Shown here: one piece after another, positions 9,824-20,381 of the stretch
Numbering within the stretch: the stretch's first letter is position 1
How the letters are laid out: each line of letters starts with the position of its first letter
Made by a program: the position numbers and the translations under genes
Notes under the pieces: model-generated
The model's database searches: none
The model's input: the letters and a program-made list of their open reading frames with translations, nothing else
What the model was told of the DNA's origin: nothing
From: Coriaria nepalensis
Taxonomy: Eukaryota > Streptophyta > Magnoliopsida > Cucurbitales > Coriariaceae
Length of the DNA: 64,000 nt
Direction of reading: 5' to 3'
NCBI GenBank assembly: GCA_027186245.1
Contig: CP114491.1
Coordinates: forward strand, 10,103,501-10,167,500

Positions 9824-12800
9824 ATGAGGCCGATACGGCTGCCGGAGCCGCCAAGCCCTACCAGGAGCAAACCCGAAATCTTCGAAGGCGGCGTATACGG
9901 CATCGTCCGCCGAGCAATTGTTATCGGCAACGGTTTTCCTGGTTCTGAAAATCAGAGTATCGGATTGATTCGTGCGTTGGGCTTATCTGACAAGCACGTT
10001 CTCTATGTAAGCTACTATTTGCTTATGTTCATAAATCACCTTGTTTATCTATCTCCCGTAGAGTAGTAAATTTTCAATTTAGAAGATTAAAATTCTTCAA
10101 ATTCTGAATTCCTTGAACTCTTGTCGATCAAGAGTTTTTCTCTTGGGATGATATTTGTTGAATATACTTGTTTTGGAAGAAGACGTGCTTCTTCTGGATG
10201 AACATCAACCTGTTAACATCCATATTAATGTTAGTATCAAGTAACGTGCTTTTTCCGAGCAAATTAGTCGCCAAATTATATGAGTATCTAAGCATCATAG
10301 TACTCTAGCCTCTGGCCTAATACATTTTTTCTGTTTTTCATTTGGTTTATTTTTCTTCTTTTTCAACATTTGGTAGCGGGTTACGAGGCCAAGAGGAGGA
10401 ATAAATGATTGGTTCCACTGGCTCCCAGTTTCTCTTCACAAAAGATTATATTATGTCGTGAGGCAGATCCGTGTGTACTCTCGTATTTTGTTGCGATCAC
10501 AAGATGAGAAAGCTATGCCTCTATTATCAGAAAATGGTGGAAGTGCAGGCTTGTTATCCATTTTAGAAGCTGATGTAAAGCAGATTGTAACGATGGCCCA
10601 TGAGACTTATGAAAAGTAAATCCTTTTCTACATCTTTCCATTTTTTCACTAAAAGTTTGATTGCTTCATGTTAAATGGAAATAACTGAATATTAAAAGCA
10701 GGGATTTTACTTGGTTATGAATTGAAGTGCCTCCACGGATTAATCTTTTTCTTTCTTAGGGATGGACCCTTACTGGTGGTTGCATCTGGAAGAGATACCA
10801 TTTCTATTGCAAGTTCAATTAAACGTCTAGCATCTGAAAATGTTTTTGTGGTTCAGGTATGATGGAAAATCTTCTAATGTACTATCTGCAGTGAACAGCT
10901 TGAGGGTTACTATATCTTATAATAGAAATTCAAGTGTATCCGCCCAATTCGGAATTGACATTAGATTAAGTTGCTGAGTTGGATGCATTTCAATGTTTCA
11001 AAATGGCGCTTCTACTTAAGCTTTTTATGTTTCCTTTCTAGATACAACATCCAAGATTGCATTTGGAGCGGTTTGACTTGGTCATTACCCCTCATCATGA
11101 CTATTATCCATTGACCCCTCACGCACAAGAGCAGGTTCCTCGGCCATTAAGGAAATGGATTACACCTCGTGAACCTCCTGATGGCCATGTGGTAATTTTT
11201 AACTTATTCGAGAATTTTAACCTTAATTGTTAGCTTCTTTGTTTTGAAATGTTCTAAAAATTTCTAACTTCAGGTCCTATCTACTGGAGCGCTACATCAA
11301 ATTGATTTTGCTGCACTACGTAGTGCTGCTAGTGCATGGCATGATGAGTTTTCTCCCCTCCCAAAGCCCCTACTTGTTGTCAACATTGGAGGGCCCACAG
11401 GTAACTTTCCATCATACTGGAGTCTTTGAGTCTTTGACATTTATCAGCAAGTACTGAAATATTTTCGCTGTTACGCTTTCTAGATGAATGTTTGATTTTA
11501 CTTCTGTTGGTTCAACATCTTTATTTTCTTCACATTTGCTGAAAACAATGTGTGGTTTTGTATTATACATAATTCTTCCATGACATTTTAAACTTCTTTT
11601 CTTATAAGAAGAATTGTTGGAGTTATAGGGGTAAGTATGGTAGATATTCACAAGTGTAGAACTTATGCAGTGAACCACACATACTTTTCCTATTGCCATG
11701 AGATGAAGTCATCATATAAGATGGATAACCTCGGAGGGTTTTTTGTAGATTCCCACAACCTTATGCTTCTCAAGGGTGTCAAGACTAGAAAAATATGTCA
11801 TTCAGATGATGTCTATTTTGTAAATCGTTTTCCCTAAGCTCCTGTGTTTTGAGCCTTTTGACTTTATTCTTGTTGTTCTTTATAGGATGTTGCCGTTATG
11901 GTGTGGATCTTGCAAAGCAGCTAGTGACCAGTCTACTCAAAGTTCTTACTAGCTGTGGGAGTGTAAGGATATCCTTCTCAAATAGAACTCCTGAGAAGGT
12001 ACTGGCAAGTGAACACTAAATCTTTCTCACTAATTCAGATAAACGTCCTCCTTTTCCTTCATCTATATTTCCTTCTGCCTTTAAATAACAGCTTAGTAGG
12101 ATCATTGTTAAAGAACTTGGAGAGAATCCAAAAGTTTACATCTGGGATGGAAAAGGTAAACACATTTTTAGCCTGAGTTCTATATCTGTGAAGTTTTCAT
12201 AAAGGAACTTGTAAAACTCATTTTTGTCTCGTAATGTTCTTCAGAGCCAAATCCACACATGGGGCACCTAGCTTGGGCTGATGCTTTTGTCGTGACAGCA
12301 GATTCAGTCAGCATGATTAGTGAGGTTTGCAGCACTGGGTATGCTTACAGAATTTTCTCCTATAGTTTATATGCTTTTGGATAAGCAGTTTAAACTGGAA
12401 TCTTGTTCGAAATGGCATTAAATGGGCAACTCTTTTCTTTTTAAAACTATATTTTAGATTACATTTTTTAGTTTTGGTTATGAACGTTCCAAACTCTTGC
12501 TCCTGCAGAAAGCCTGTCTATGTTATGGGAAGTGAGCGTTGTACCTGGAAGTATTCAGCCTTCCACAAGTCTCTTAGAGACCGAGGTGTGATCCACCCCT
12601 TTACTGGCTCTGAGGATGTAAGTCATGCACTTCTTTTCGTTTTGTCTCACAAACATATATGCGTACATGCTCACAAAAACATAAGAATGCAAACAACTAA
12701 GTGGGAAAACCTGCTACATGTAAGCTATATTACAAAATCCCTTAAAATTTTCAGATATCGGAAAGCTGGAGCTATCCTCCATTAAATGACACGGCAGAAG

Positions 12801-12856
12801 CGGCTAGTCGGGTTCACAAGGCACTTGCTGAACGTGGATGGAGACTACGGCCATAG
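9824..12856 (+). CDS. ELM1: ELM1-like mitochondrial fission factor
   Basis: Ten exons join in frame: 9824-10006, 10377-10615, 10760-10856, 11042-11191, 11274-11400, 11886-11998, 12092-12155, 12245-12338, 12509-12617 and 12755-12856. They give 425 residues, almost the Arabidopsis length. The protein begins MRPIRLPEPPSPTRS and carries the family blocks RRAIVIGNGFPGSENQ, LYRVTRPRGG, VASGRDTISIASSIKRLASE, HLAWADAFVVTADSVSMISE and SWSYPPLNDTAEAA. In Arabidopsis, ELM1 sits on the outer face of mitochondria and recruits the dynamin DRP3A for fission. The single folded domain (mito_fiss_Elm1, formerly DUF1022) looks like a glycosyltransferase-type fold, but no enzyme activity is established. All introns are GT-AG and no break is seen. 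Confidence 0.95.
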
Positions 12857-13424
12857 AACTTTTGTTGATAGCTATTATATTTTGACCCGATGGTTCTTAA
12901 TTATCTTGAAAGTTACAAATTTTTGAGAATCACGGCCTGCACACTATAAGAAAATATACAGGGGAAAGGAAATTACCCACAATTTTTTCCACCATTGAGA
13001 TTTAGTTATTCCGCCTCGCAAGGTGTTGAGATGGTTTTCAATGCGGCTTTGTATAATAGGAACTAAGGAGAGGGTTTGTGATCTTCTTGAGACTTGTTAT
13101 CTTCATATTATCTGTAAATTTGTGTCACAGATTTTATGTCAGTTACTATCAAGAATAAGAAAATGCTGATCAGAACTCAGTTGTCATGTAGAAATTTTCA
13201 ACTCTAGATAGAGAAATTTTTGTACGAATATAATTTATATAATTAAAATTTATTTCATATATACATAGATTTCTGGTCTGATTTTAGCTATTAAACTACC
13301 AAGAAGGGATCGACAAGTGTATAACTAACCGACCATAAGGCCCAATGCACCAAAATTGCAGTTGTCTTTTCGCAGGTAAAGCCCATGTTATTATAAGCGT
13401 ATCTTATGTCAGATACCACTATTC
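12857..13424. other. Intergenic, ELM1 3' flank
   Basis: No gene is supported. It holds ELM1 3' untranslated sequence and a short AT-rich part near 13210-13280. Confidence 0.5.
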
Positions 13425-13429
13425 CTAGA

Positions 13430-13520
13430 ACGTGTGGATCGCACGTGATAAGCAAACCGTCAAAGGTACGCCACGTGGACGAGCCGTCAGAGGCACCACC
13501 CTCCACGTCACGTGGCAGCC
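13430..13520. promoter_or_regulatory. Cluster of ACGT-core (G-box/ABRE) elements upstream of OTLD1
   Basis: Within about 90 bases there are five ACGT cores: GAACGTGTGG near 13428, GCACGTGATA near 13441, GCCACGTGGACG near 13469, and CTCCACGTCACGTGGC (two overlapping cores) near 13502. These match binding sites of plant bZIP and bHLH factors (ABF/AREB, GBF, HY5, PIF). A CT-rich stretch with CTCTCTCTC follows at about 13564-13600, probably near the transcription start. The leader then runs about 0.9 kb to the OTLD1 ATG and may contain an intron: the donor-like CAG|GTGAAA is near 13795 and the acceptor-like GGTTGCAG near 14243. Confidence 0.55.
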
Positions 13521-14343
13521 TCTCAAGTCGTCACTTCTACACCCACCACCATTAAAAGGCAGCCTCTCGTTCTCTCAGTCGCTCTCTCTCTCTCTCACTC
13601 AAAAAACAACGAAAAATAATTTCCAAAATTCTCTCCTTGGCCTCTAAGTTTCCATTTTCTTGTTCAAAAACCCTAAATAAGAAATCTTCGTTCAACCCTT
13701 TCCCCTAAATCGATTTTCCGACGTTTTTTGGTATTTCTTTTGCAGATCTCAGATTCTCCGACGGCCTTGGTTTCTTTAATTTGTTCTCCCTCAGGTGAAA
13801 CGTCGAACTCACTCCTACTCGACTCTAGGTTTCCCTTCTTCTTTTTCATTTTCTTTGTTTTTCTTTTTTGGTTAATTATCCGAACTACGTTAGAGAATGA
13901 GTATAACGTTTGAGTTTTGATCGGAATCTAATTTCGGTGCTTGTTTTGTGTTTTATTTGGATTTTCATCGTTTCTGAGCGAAGCAAGAAAACACGAGTGA
14001 AATCTTGAATGTGCTGGAAATTGTTATTTGATTGAATTTTGAAGGTGTTTATTTTTAGCTGGATTTTTTTTTTTTGGGTATTATCGTCTTTTGAAGCTAA
14101 AAGTAGTTGATCGGCTCTAAATTTTGGGAGGTTATCTTTTATTTTTTGGTGGTTGTAAAGAAAGGGAAGAATTCCTACCTTTTTTCTTTGAGCAAGATGT
14201 CATTTTGTTGTTGATTTCTTTGGAATTGTGGCGCTGGTTGCAGCTTGGGCTTTTGAAGGCGACTTTTTACGACATTTTCACCCTGGTAAAATTCGACTCC
14301 TTAAAGAGGGTTTTGTTGTTTAAAAGTTCGAGGTCTGGGTCTC

Positions 14344-14493
14344 ATGAGAATTGTCAGGGGGATGCAGAAATCGTTTCGTGAGGAGCAGAAGAACCTGGGC
14401 TGGAAGAACAACTCATTCAGCCAAGGGCTAGGTGTCACCGCTCCCAAGGCAAGAACGCGTGATAAACCAATGACTTGGGTTTTTGATCTCTGA
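14344..14493 (+). other. Candidate conserved upstream ORF of the OTLD1-like gene
   Basis: An ATG at 14344 opens a 49-residue frame ending TGA at 14491-14493, 83 bases before the main start. The peptide begins MRIVRGMQKSFREEQ and ends KPMTWVFDL. Its length, balanced composition and position just upstream of a regulatory-type gene suggest a peptide uORF rather than chance. Codons 7 (ATG at 14362) and 43 (ATG at 14470) could also initiate within the same frame. I have some recollection that OTU-protease transcripts carry conserved uORFs but cannot confirm it here. It would be expected to reduce translation of the main ORF. Confidence 0.5.
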
Positions 14494-14576
14494 GTTACTG
14501 TTTGGAAAGAAGATTGGAGCTTGATTTCCTCGTGATAAAGGAAATAAGAATAAATAATAACAGTTATTACGGTCCA

Positions 14577-17273
14577 ATGACTAGGATTCTGATTCCAAGA
14601 GGTTCCACCGGTGGTTCTTCTTCGAACCCAACCCGCGCTTCTTTGGCCCGTACTGAATTGCAGGTCTCTACTTCTCATCAGTCTCCTCTGAAAGATGAGG
14701 AAATTGGTGAGGAGACTCAAGAACAGCAAGTTCATGCTGATGAGCTTTCAGAGTGCAGTGGGAGTAATGAGAGTACTCCTGTTAAAAACGATGATATTTT
14801 CATTGAAAACTTTCATGGTGTTCAGGAGAGTTCTATTTATGAAATGAAAAGAGATGGTGAGAAAGATGGCAAGGAGGATAATGTAGGTCTAGGGGAAATT
14901 GCTAGAGATTGTGAGAAAACTGTTACTGAAGATACTTCGCAGATTGCTGGTGAGAGATCTTTGTATCCCCCTCCTCCACCACCAGTCCCACCACCTAAAC
15001 ATTCTGCAGGGAACCAAAATGTAAGGAGGCATGTGCGTGATCCCACAAGAAGAGTGGGCCCTTGGCCTGTTGTGTCAACTCGGACTTCACCTACTGGTTC
15101 ACATCCTTCGTCACCTAGATCCCTTGTTGATAATGAGGGTTACAATAGTGCAGATGAGCAGAACCCTTGCTTTGGGTTCTATAATGATATGGTGAGTTTC
15201 TGGTTTTTTAAAATTTTAAATTGAAATGATGTTCTATCTTTTCCCTTGAGAATGGATCTTTTATTCTTTCTGGTTGAATTTACAAAGTCAAAACGGTTAT
15301 TGTTATGTTTTTCTTCTTTTTGATGAAAAAAATTCCTGGAACAATTTTGTTTATGTGGCACTACTTTTGTCTGCTTGCTTTTTATGACCCGGAATGTTGG
15401 ACATATGGCAGGAAAGAGAGAGACAATTTGAGATTGAGATCAGACGAGCAAAGGGTCTAGAAGTTAAGAGGATGATGGAGGATGGGAATTGTCTCTTTCG
15501 TGCTGTTGCTGATCAAGTATATGGGGATTCTGAGGGTTATGATTTGGTCAGACAGCTGTGCATAGATTATATGGTATGGTATATTCATCTGTAATAGGGT
15601 TTTCCAATAATCTTTATTTGGGTGGTCATCTGATGGGACAGATAAGGGATAATTGAAACAAAAGATTTATAGGATACCTCTTGGCCAATATTATTTTTTT
15701 TAAATGATGCTTAGGGTAAAACTGGTTGTTTATATGTTCAGGAGAAGGAGAGAGACCACTTCTCCCCATTTATAACTGAAGGCTTCACATCTTATTGCAA
15801 GCGGAAGAGAAGAGACAAGGTAATGTGGTGTGGCTAGTCATTGATTGCATGCTTTAGTTTCAAAAGGACATGATTTCTTTTCCCTGCTGCCTTGGAACTT
15901 TAAAAATAAGTAGGGATTCTGTGAACCTATGGAGAACCCATTAGAACTAATAGCATACTTCCTGTAGTCTGTAAGGCTTTTGGGATGCCGTAGGTCATTT
16001 AGATGGATTCACCGTTCTAAGTTAGTTCTTTGATTCATATATATATCTTTTTTCTCATCTACTCAATTACATGGATGTATGTCTATGTCCTGCAGGTGTA
16101 TGGGAATAATGCGGAGATCCAGGCAATGTCTGAGATATATAATCGGCCTATTCATATCTATTCCTATAGCACAGGTTCCATTCTCTTTTGATTGCATGGT
16201 GGTTCTGGGGAGGTAGTTGAATCTGTTGGTATTCTCTCTTTTTATTCTTTCACTAATAATTGTTATGAACACAGAACCTATCAACACCTTCCATGGAAAC
16301 TATCACACAGACACACCGCCCATACGCCTTAGCTTTCATCATGGAAATCATTACAACTCCCTTGTTGATCCACGTCGCTTGGCAATTGGTGCAGGGCTTG
16401 GATTCAGCTCTCTTCGAGGGGTATTCTACCAGTTTGCCCCTACATTATTACCTGTTCATTTTTCCAAAAATGTCTTTGTTTTTTAGGTTCAGAAACAAGT
16501 AAACTTTAGCCCCCCAATTTTTTTGTTTTTTTTTTTGTTTGGTGGCTACAGAGTAAAGTTGATAAGGATCAAGTGATGGCTGCAATCAAAGCACAACAAG
16601 ATCAACAGATTGATAATGTAAAATATGCATCCGGATAATTAAACTTGCATACCTATACAGTTCCAAGTAAAGAAACTTGAGTTTTATTTTTATGATACTG
16701 TTTGCTTGTCAACTGATTAGGCACTTCTAGCTGAGGGTCGTTTTTATTCTGATCTCGAGATTACTGAGAAGGAGATCGAGCGGATGGTAATGGAAGCTTC
16801 TCGGGCAGAGTATATTGCTGACAACGTCTTGAAGCAGCAAATGGGTTCTATAGAATCTTCTACTTCTGGTGCTGAACCATCTTCTTCTGCAGCCAGTTAG
16901 TATACTTTGATTTTCCCATATGAATAATTTAAACATTTGACACCCCGTTTAGGCTCATAGAACCTCATTTGGGGGCCTGCCTATATAGTCTTTACCTGAG
17001 TCGGGACAGTAGTTTATAATTGAAAGTATGTTCTTATTGATAGGATCCTCAAAGAGCGAGGAGACAAAGGTGATAGGAGACCGAGAAAGAGCTGTGCAAG
17101 AATCAGCCTTGAGCAATAATAGCATGCAAGTGGTTCTCTCTATGGGGTTCAGTTACCTCCAGGTTATGGAAGCTTACAGCATATTTGGCGATGACGTGGA
17201 TTCCATGGTGTGTTACTTGTTGGAGACGGCAAATAGTAGTAGTAGGAGGTGGAAAGGAAAGGCAACTGAATGA
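14577..17273 (+). CDS. OTLD1: OTU-family deubiquitinase, OTLD1-like
   Basis: Eight exons (14577-15191, 15412-15573, 15742-15819, 16096-16174, 16275-16420, 16552-16617, 16721-16895, 17044-17273) give 516 residues. The start MTRILIPRG matches Arabidopsis OTLD1 as I recall it; the frame upstream of 14577 has no in-frame ATG in the same block. A disordered, proline-rich N-terminal half (PPPPPPVPPP near 145) precedes the OTU domain (about 220-345). It carries the catalytic DGNC motif (D229, C232) and GNHYNS with the catalytic H337. A UBA-like segment (about 467-500, VVLSMGFSYLQVMEAY) is near the C-terminus. Arabidopsis OTLD1 removes ubiquitin from histone H2B and represses target genes with the demethylase KDM1C. 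An uORF and an ACGT-rich promoter lie upstream. Confidence 0.93.
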
Positions 17274-17766
17274 ATGAGATAAAAGGGTAGATTAGTTTGA
17301 GAGTGGAAGATATATATAATAGGCTCTTTGATGAAGTTTCGAAAAATGCAAGTTTTGATTTTAAATATATGAACTTTTCCTAGTATCGTTATCTGATTCT
17401 GAATGATGTGAATGTTCTATGACCATGACATTCATACATCGTTCAATCTTAAAAGCATTTCTTACTAATTCATCGAAGGTGAGAAAATATTGTGTGTAAT
17501 TTAGTCCGGTGTAGTTCGGTACTATTTACGGCTGGTTATGATATTACCACGAGAAAATAATAATCTTGCATCAAATATTTACTCATCAAGGGTAATGATC
17601 GTGTACACAGTAATCCCATAATACAAGAAATTTGAAGAAGCATGTTATGAAATATTTGGCTACGTTTGAACTCATAAGTTACACAAGGACTAATCGAAGG
17701 CAGCCTACTCTTAACTTCGAAACTTGATGTAGAAAATAGAATGGTCATGACATTTGGGTAGGAGGG
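17274..17766. other. Convergent intergenic spacer
   Basis: No gene is seen; 3' flanks of the OTLD1-like gene and the minus-strand plastid membrane protein gene meet here. Confidence 0.5.
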
Positions 17767-20127
17767 TCATTGTGAGCCATCCTCACTATCTGGAAAGATA
17801 AATCTAAGGTCTTCGTTATCTCTATATACTTGAACAAGAGCAGCTGCTTTATAGACAAACAATCCAAGCATGGCCGGAACAAGCTGCGTCATAGATAAGA
17901 AAAACTTGATTGATTAAAGGGCAAAGTATTTATGTCTATACCTATTGGAGCACTGAAGACATATACAGGTTTCATGGAATATATATTTCTGTAGTTACCT
18001 GGAAATCAAAGAAATCATTTGCAAGATATCTATGAGAAAGGATCCACAATGCATATATTGCTGCGGGGATCACGAGCCTAGGAGACGAAAGAGCAACCCC
18101 ACTTCCCTTAATTGATCTCTCAAAAAAATCCTCTACATCCTCACTTCTTATTCCAATTCTGAAAATTAAAGACGCATTCAAGTCCAAACAGGATAAGAAA
18201 AAGTGGAGTGTGGCAATACAGATACAAGAAGTGGCAAATAAAATTTGGGAGTTCCTACTTTTTTGCCTTCTTTTGGGTGAAGATGTCAGGAACCATCTCT
18301 TTTGAGAGGTTGTCTGCATGTCGGTATAAGAGCTGAAGGTACAAGCAGCTGCACATAAATTTTTTTCGGTTGGATATTACAACAAAAAGGCCTCTTCAGC
18401 AAACTAAATAGCGTACCTCAGAAAGTTATGAGGTACAAATTAACCAAGGTTCTGTTGAAGATTCTTAAATTTCTAATCCAATTTGCACAACCATTGTCAA
18501 GAAGATGGTGAATTTAAAATTAATGATTTTATTTCTTTTCTTTGAGGGCATGAGGAAAGGGAGGGAGAACAGCTTCAATCTAACAGTAAGCTTACAGAGC
18601 TTCTGCAGACCTACCTGAAAAGAACTCCAGTTGCATAACTGATAGCAGCCTGCATATAGATTTCATGCATTGAATAAATTGGTAGCAGAAAGCATTGCAT
18701 AGTTCATGCAGAGAGGGTGAAGTAAAATCCTACAAAATTTGCAAGCATTTTTATGGTCATATATAACACTGGTACAGTTGGGGCTTGACAATATTTATAT
18801 CGGTATTCCTAATAATTCGAGTATCAAACTTCTGCTCATAATAATTAAAAAAAGGGAGTGGGGCTTGACAATATTTATATGTTTGATGAGACACATACCT
18901 GCAATGAAAAGACGATCAAACAATATCCACTGCAAGCAGTCCCAATGCTAACAGATAAAAACGTCAACTCCCTCTTGAGCTGTGGGAAGAACAGGTGGGG
19001 GGAAAAAATAATCATCTTCCACGAATCTTGACAAATCATATATATGGAAAATCTTCCGTTTAGCATTAAAGGCAAGGTGTATAGATAGATCAACAACTTA
19101 TTAAGCCGCCATGAGAATTCAGAGCTACGACAGAAGATTTAAAACAAAAAAGAACATGAAATTTTACCCTCAGATCTCCATAATGAGGGTAAGCAGATGA
19201 AAGTGACAATATCAATGACTGATAGAAATAACCAAGAAAGATATTGAGTTCAAAGTATTCATACAGCTTCATATTTGAGAAAGTTCAGTTTCTTCCTCTT
19301 TTCGCTTTCATCTTGCAATGCCTGTTATCAAAGCATTCATAAGATTTCCTTTCTCCAACTGCGATAAGAATAATGCATGTGTATATACTGTGTATACCTT
19401 TGCGATGGCTTTCTTATTGGCCGGTGCGGAATTCCCTCCTAAAACCCAATCACGGGTACTTGTTAGTTTCAGAAACCCACCATCTGCATCACCTTCTACA
19501 CCCTTCAAGTTTTGGATCATTAGAAAACGACGATTGAGAATAAACAAACACAAATGCAAATCCAAATCCAAATGCAATGCACAGTTTGGGATCTTTTGGC
19601 TATACCAGGTCTTCTTCTTCTTCTTCTTCTTCTTCTTCTGCAGAAGTGTCTACAAGTTTATCAGCATTGGCATCGATGAATTTCATAACCTCTCTCTGCC
19701 ATAGCAAATCAGAAACTTTCGATATAAAATCACCGTTCGATTTTCTCTCCTCAAAGAACCTCTGCAACACATCTTCTTCTTCTGCAGCAACTTCACTCAC
19801 TGGAAATCAAGTCATCAGCTCAGGTAAGTGTTAAACATTAAAACTACTCATCAAATGGACAAGCTGCTGCCTACTAATTCAATCGAATTCCTAATCTCTC
19901 TTTCAAAATAATCAACGATTGATACACCTAAAGAATTCGCCTCGAATTCTCTCTGAAGCCAAACGAAAGAATTCGATACTCGACTAGAGAGGATGGAACT
20001 AACCTGCAGAGACGGAAATCTTCGATTTTCGAAAGCAACGCAGCGAAGCATTTTTACGTGAGGAGAAACGAGCAATGTTGGGGTTATATATGGCGGAAAA
20101 GCATGTAACCCTAGAGAAAGCCTCCAT
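17767..20127 (-). CDS. Plastid-targeted four-helix membrane protein, AtpI/CGL160-like
   Basis: Nine minus-strand exons join in frame: 20127-20004, 19799-19606, 19502-19398, 19321-19265, 18979-18899, 18649-18615, 18348-18259, 18158-17999 and 17883-17767. They give 320 residues. The first 40 residues, rich in Ser, Arg and Lys, look like a plastid transit peptide. An acidic middle with a run of nine Glu (a GAA repeat at about 19611-19640) is followed by DWVLGGNSAPANKK. Four hydrophobic segments lie near 166-186, 190-208, 256-270 and 283-300. The segments SYATGVLFSCLYLQLLYR, SPRLVIPAAIYALW and LVPAMLGLFVYKAAALVQVY recall the AtpI-like domain of CGL160, which helps assemble the chloroplast ATP synthase c-ring. 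That link is my inference from shape and motifs. The position between ELM1 and the LRR gene suggests it equals Arabidopsis At5g22340. Its function is unknown to me. Confidence 0.85.
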
Positions 20128-20381
20128 TGTTAATCGAGAGTCTGTGAAGCTCTGTAACCGCGCGAAAGAAACTCTCATTATATCCAACTGCCGGAAAAAA
20201 TATCTAAAGTGAGGACGACGCCGGTTCACTATCTTACCATGAAAAAAAACCGGAAAGATCCGGTCCGAGTAGATATCCGGTCCAGAGAATTCCCAGACGG
20301 GAAATTATCATACTGTCTTTCTTAAACCTCTAGGGGTTTATGCGCGGAACTGTGATTCTACGCAGGCAAAGCGTGTTCACT
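20128..20381. promoter_or_regulatory. Short shared promoter between divergent genes
   Basis: Only 254 bases separate the start codons of the plastid membrane protein (minus strand) and the LRR gene relic (plus strand). The two transcription units must share this stretch. The LRR frame also has an in-frame ATG at 20340 inside it. No clear TATA box is seen. Confidence 0.5.

Noticed and set aside
14502..14576. N-terminal extension of the OTLD1-like frame
   Set aside because: Opens at TTG, not ATG; MTRIL at 14577 is the conserved start.
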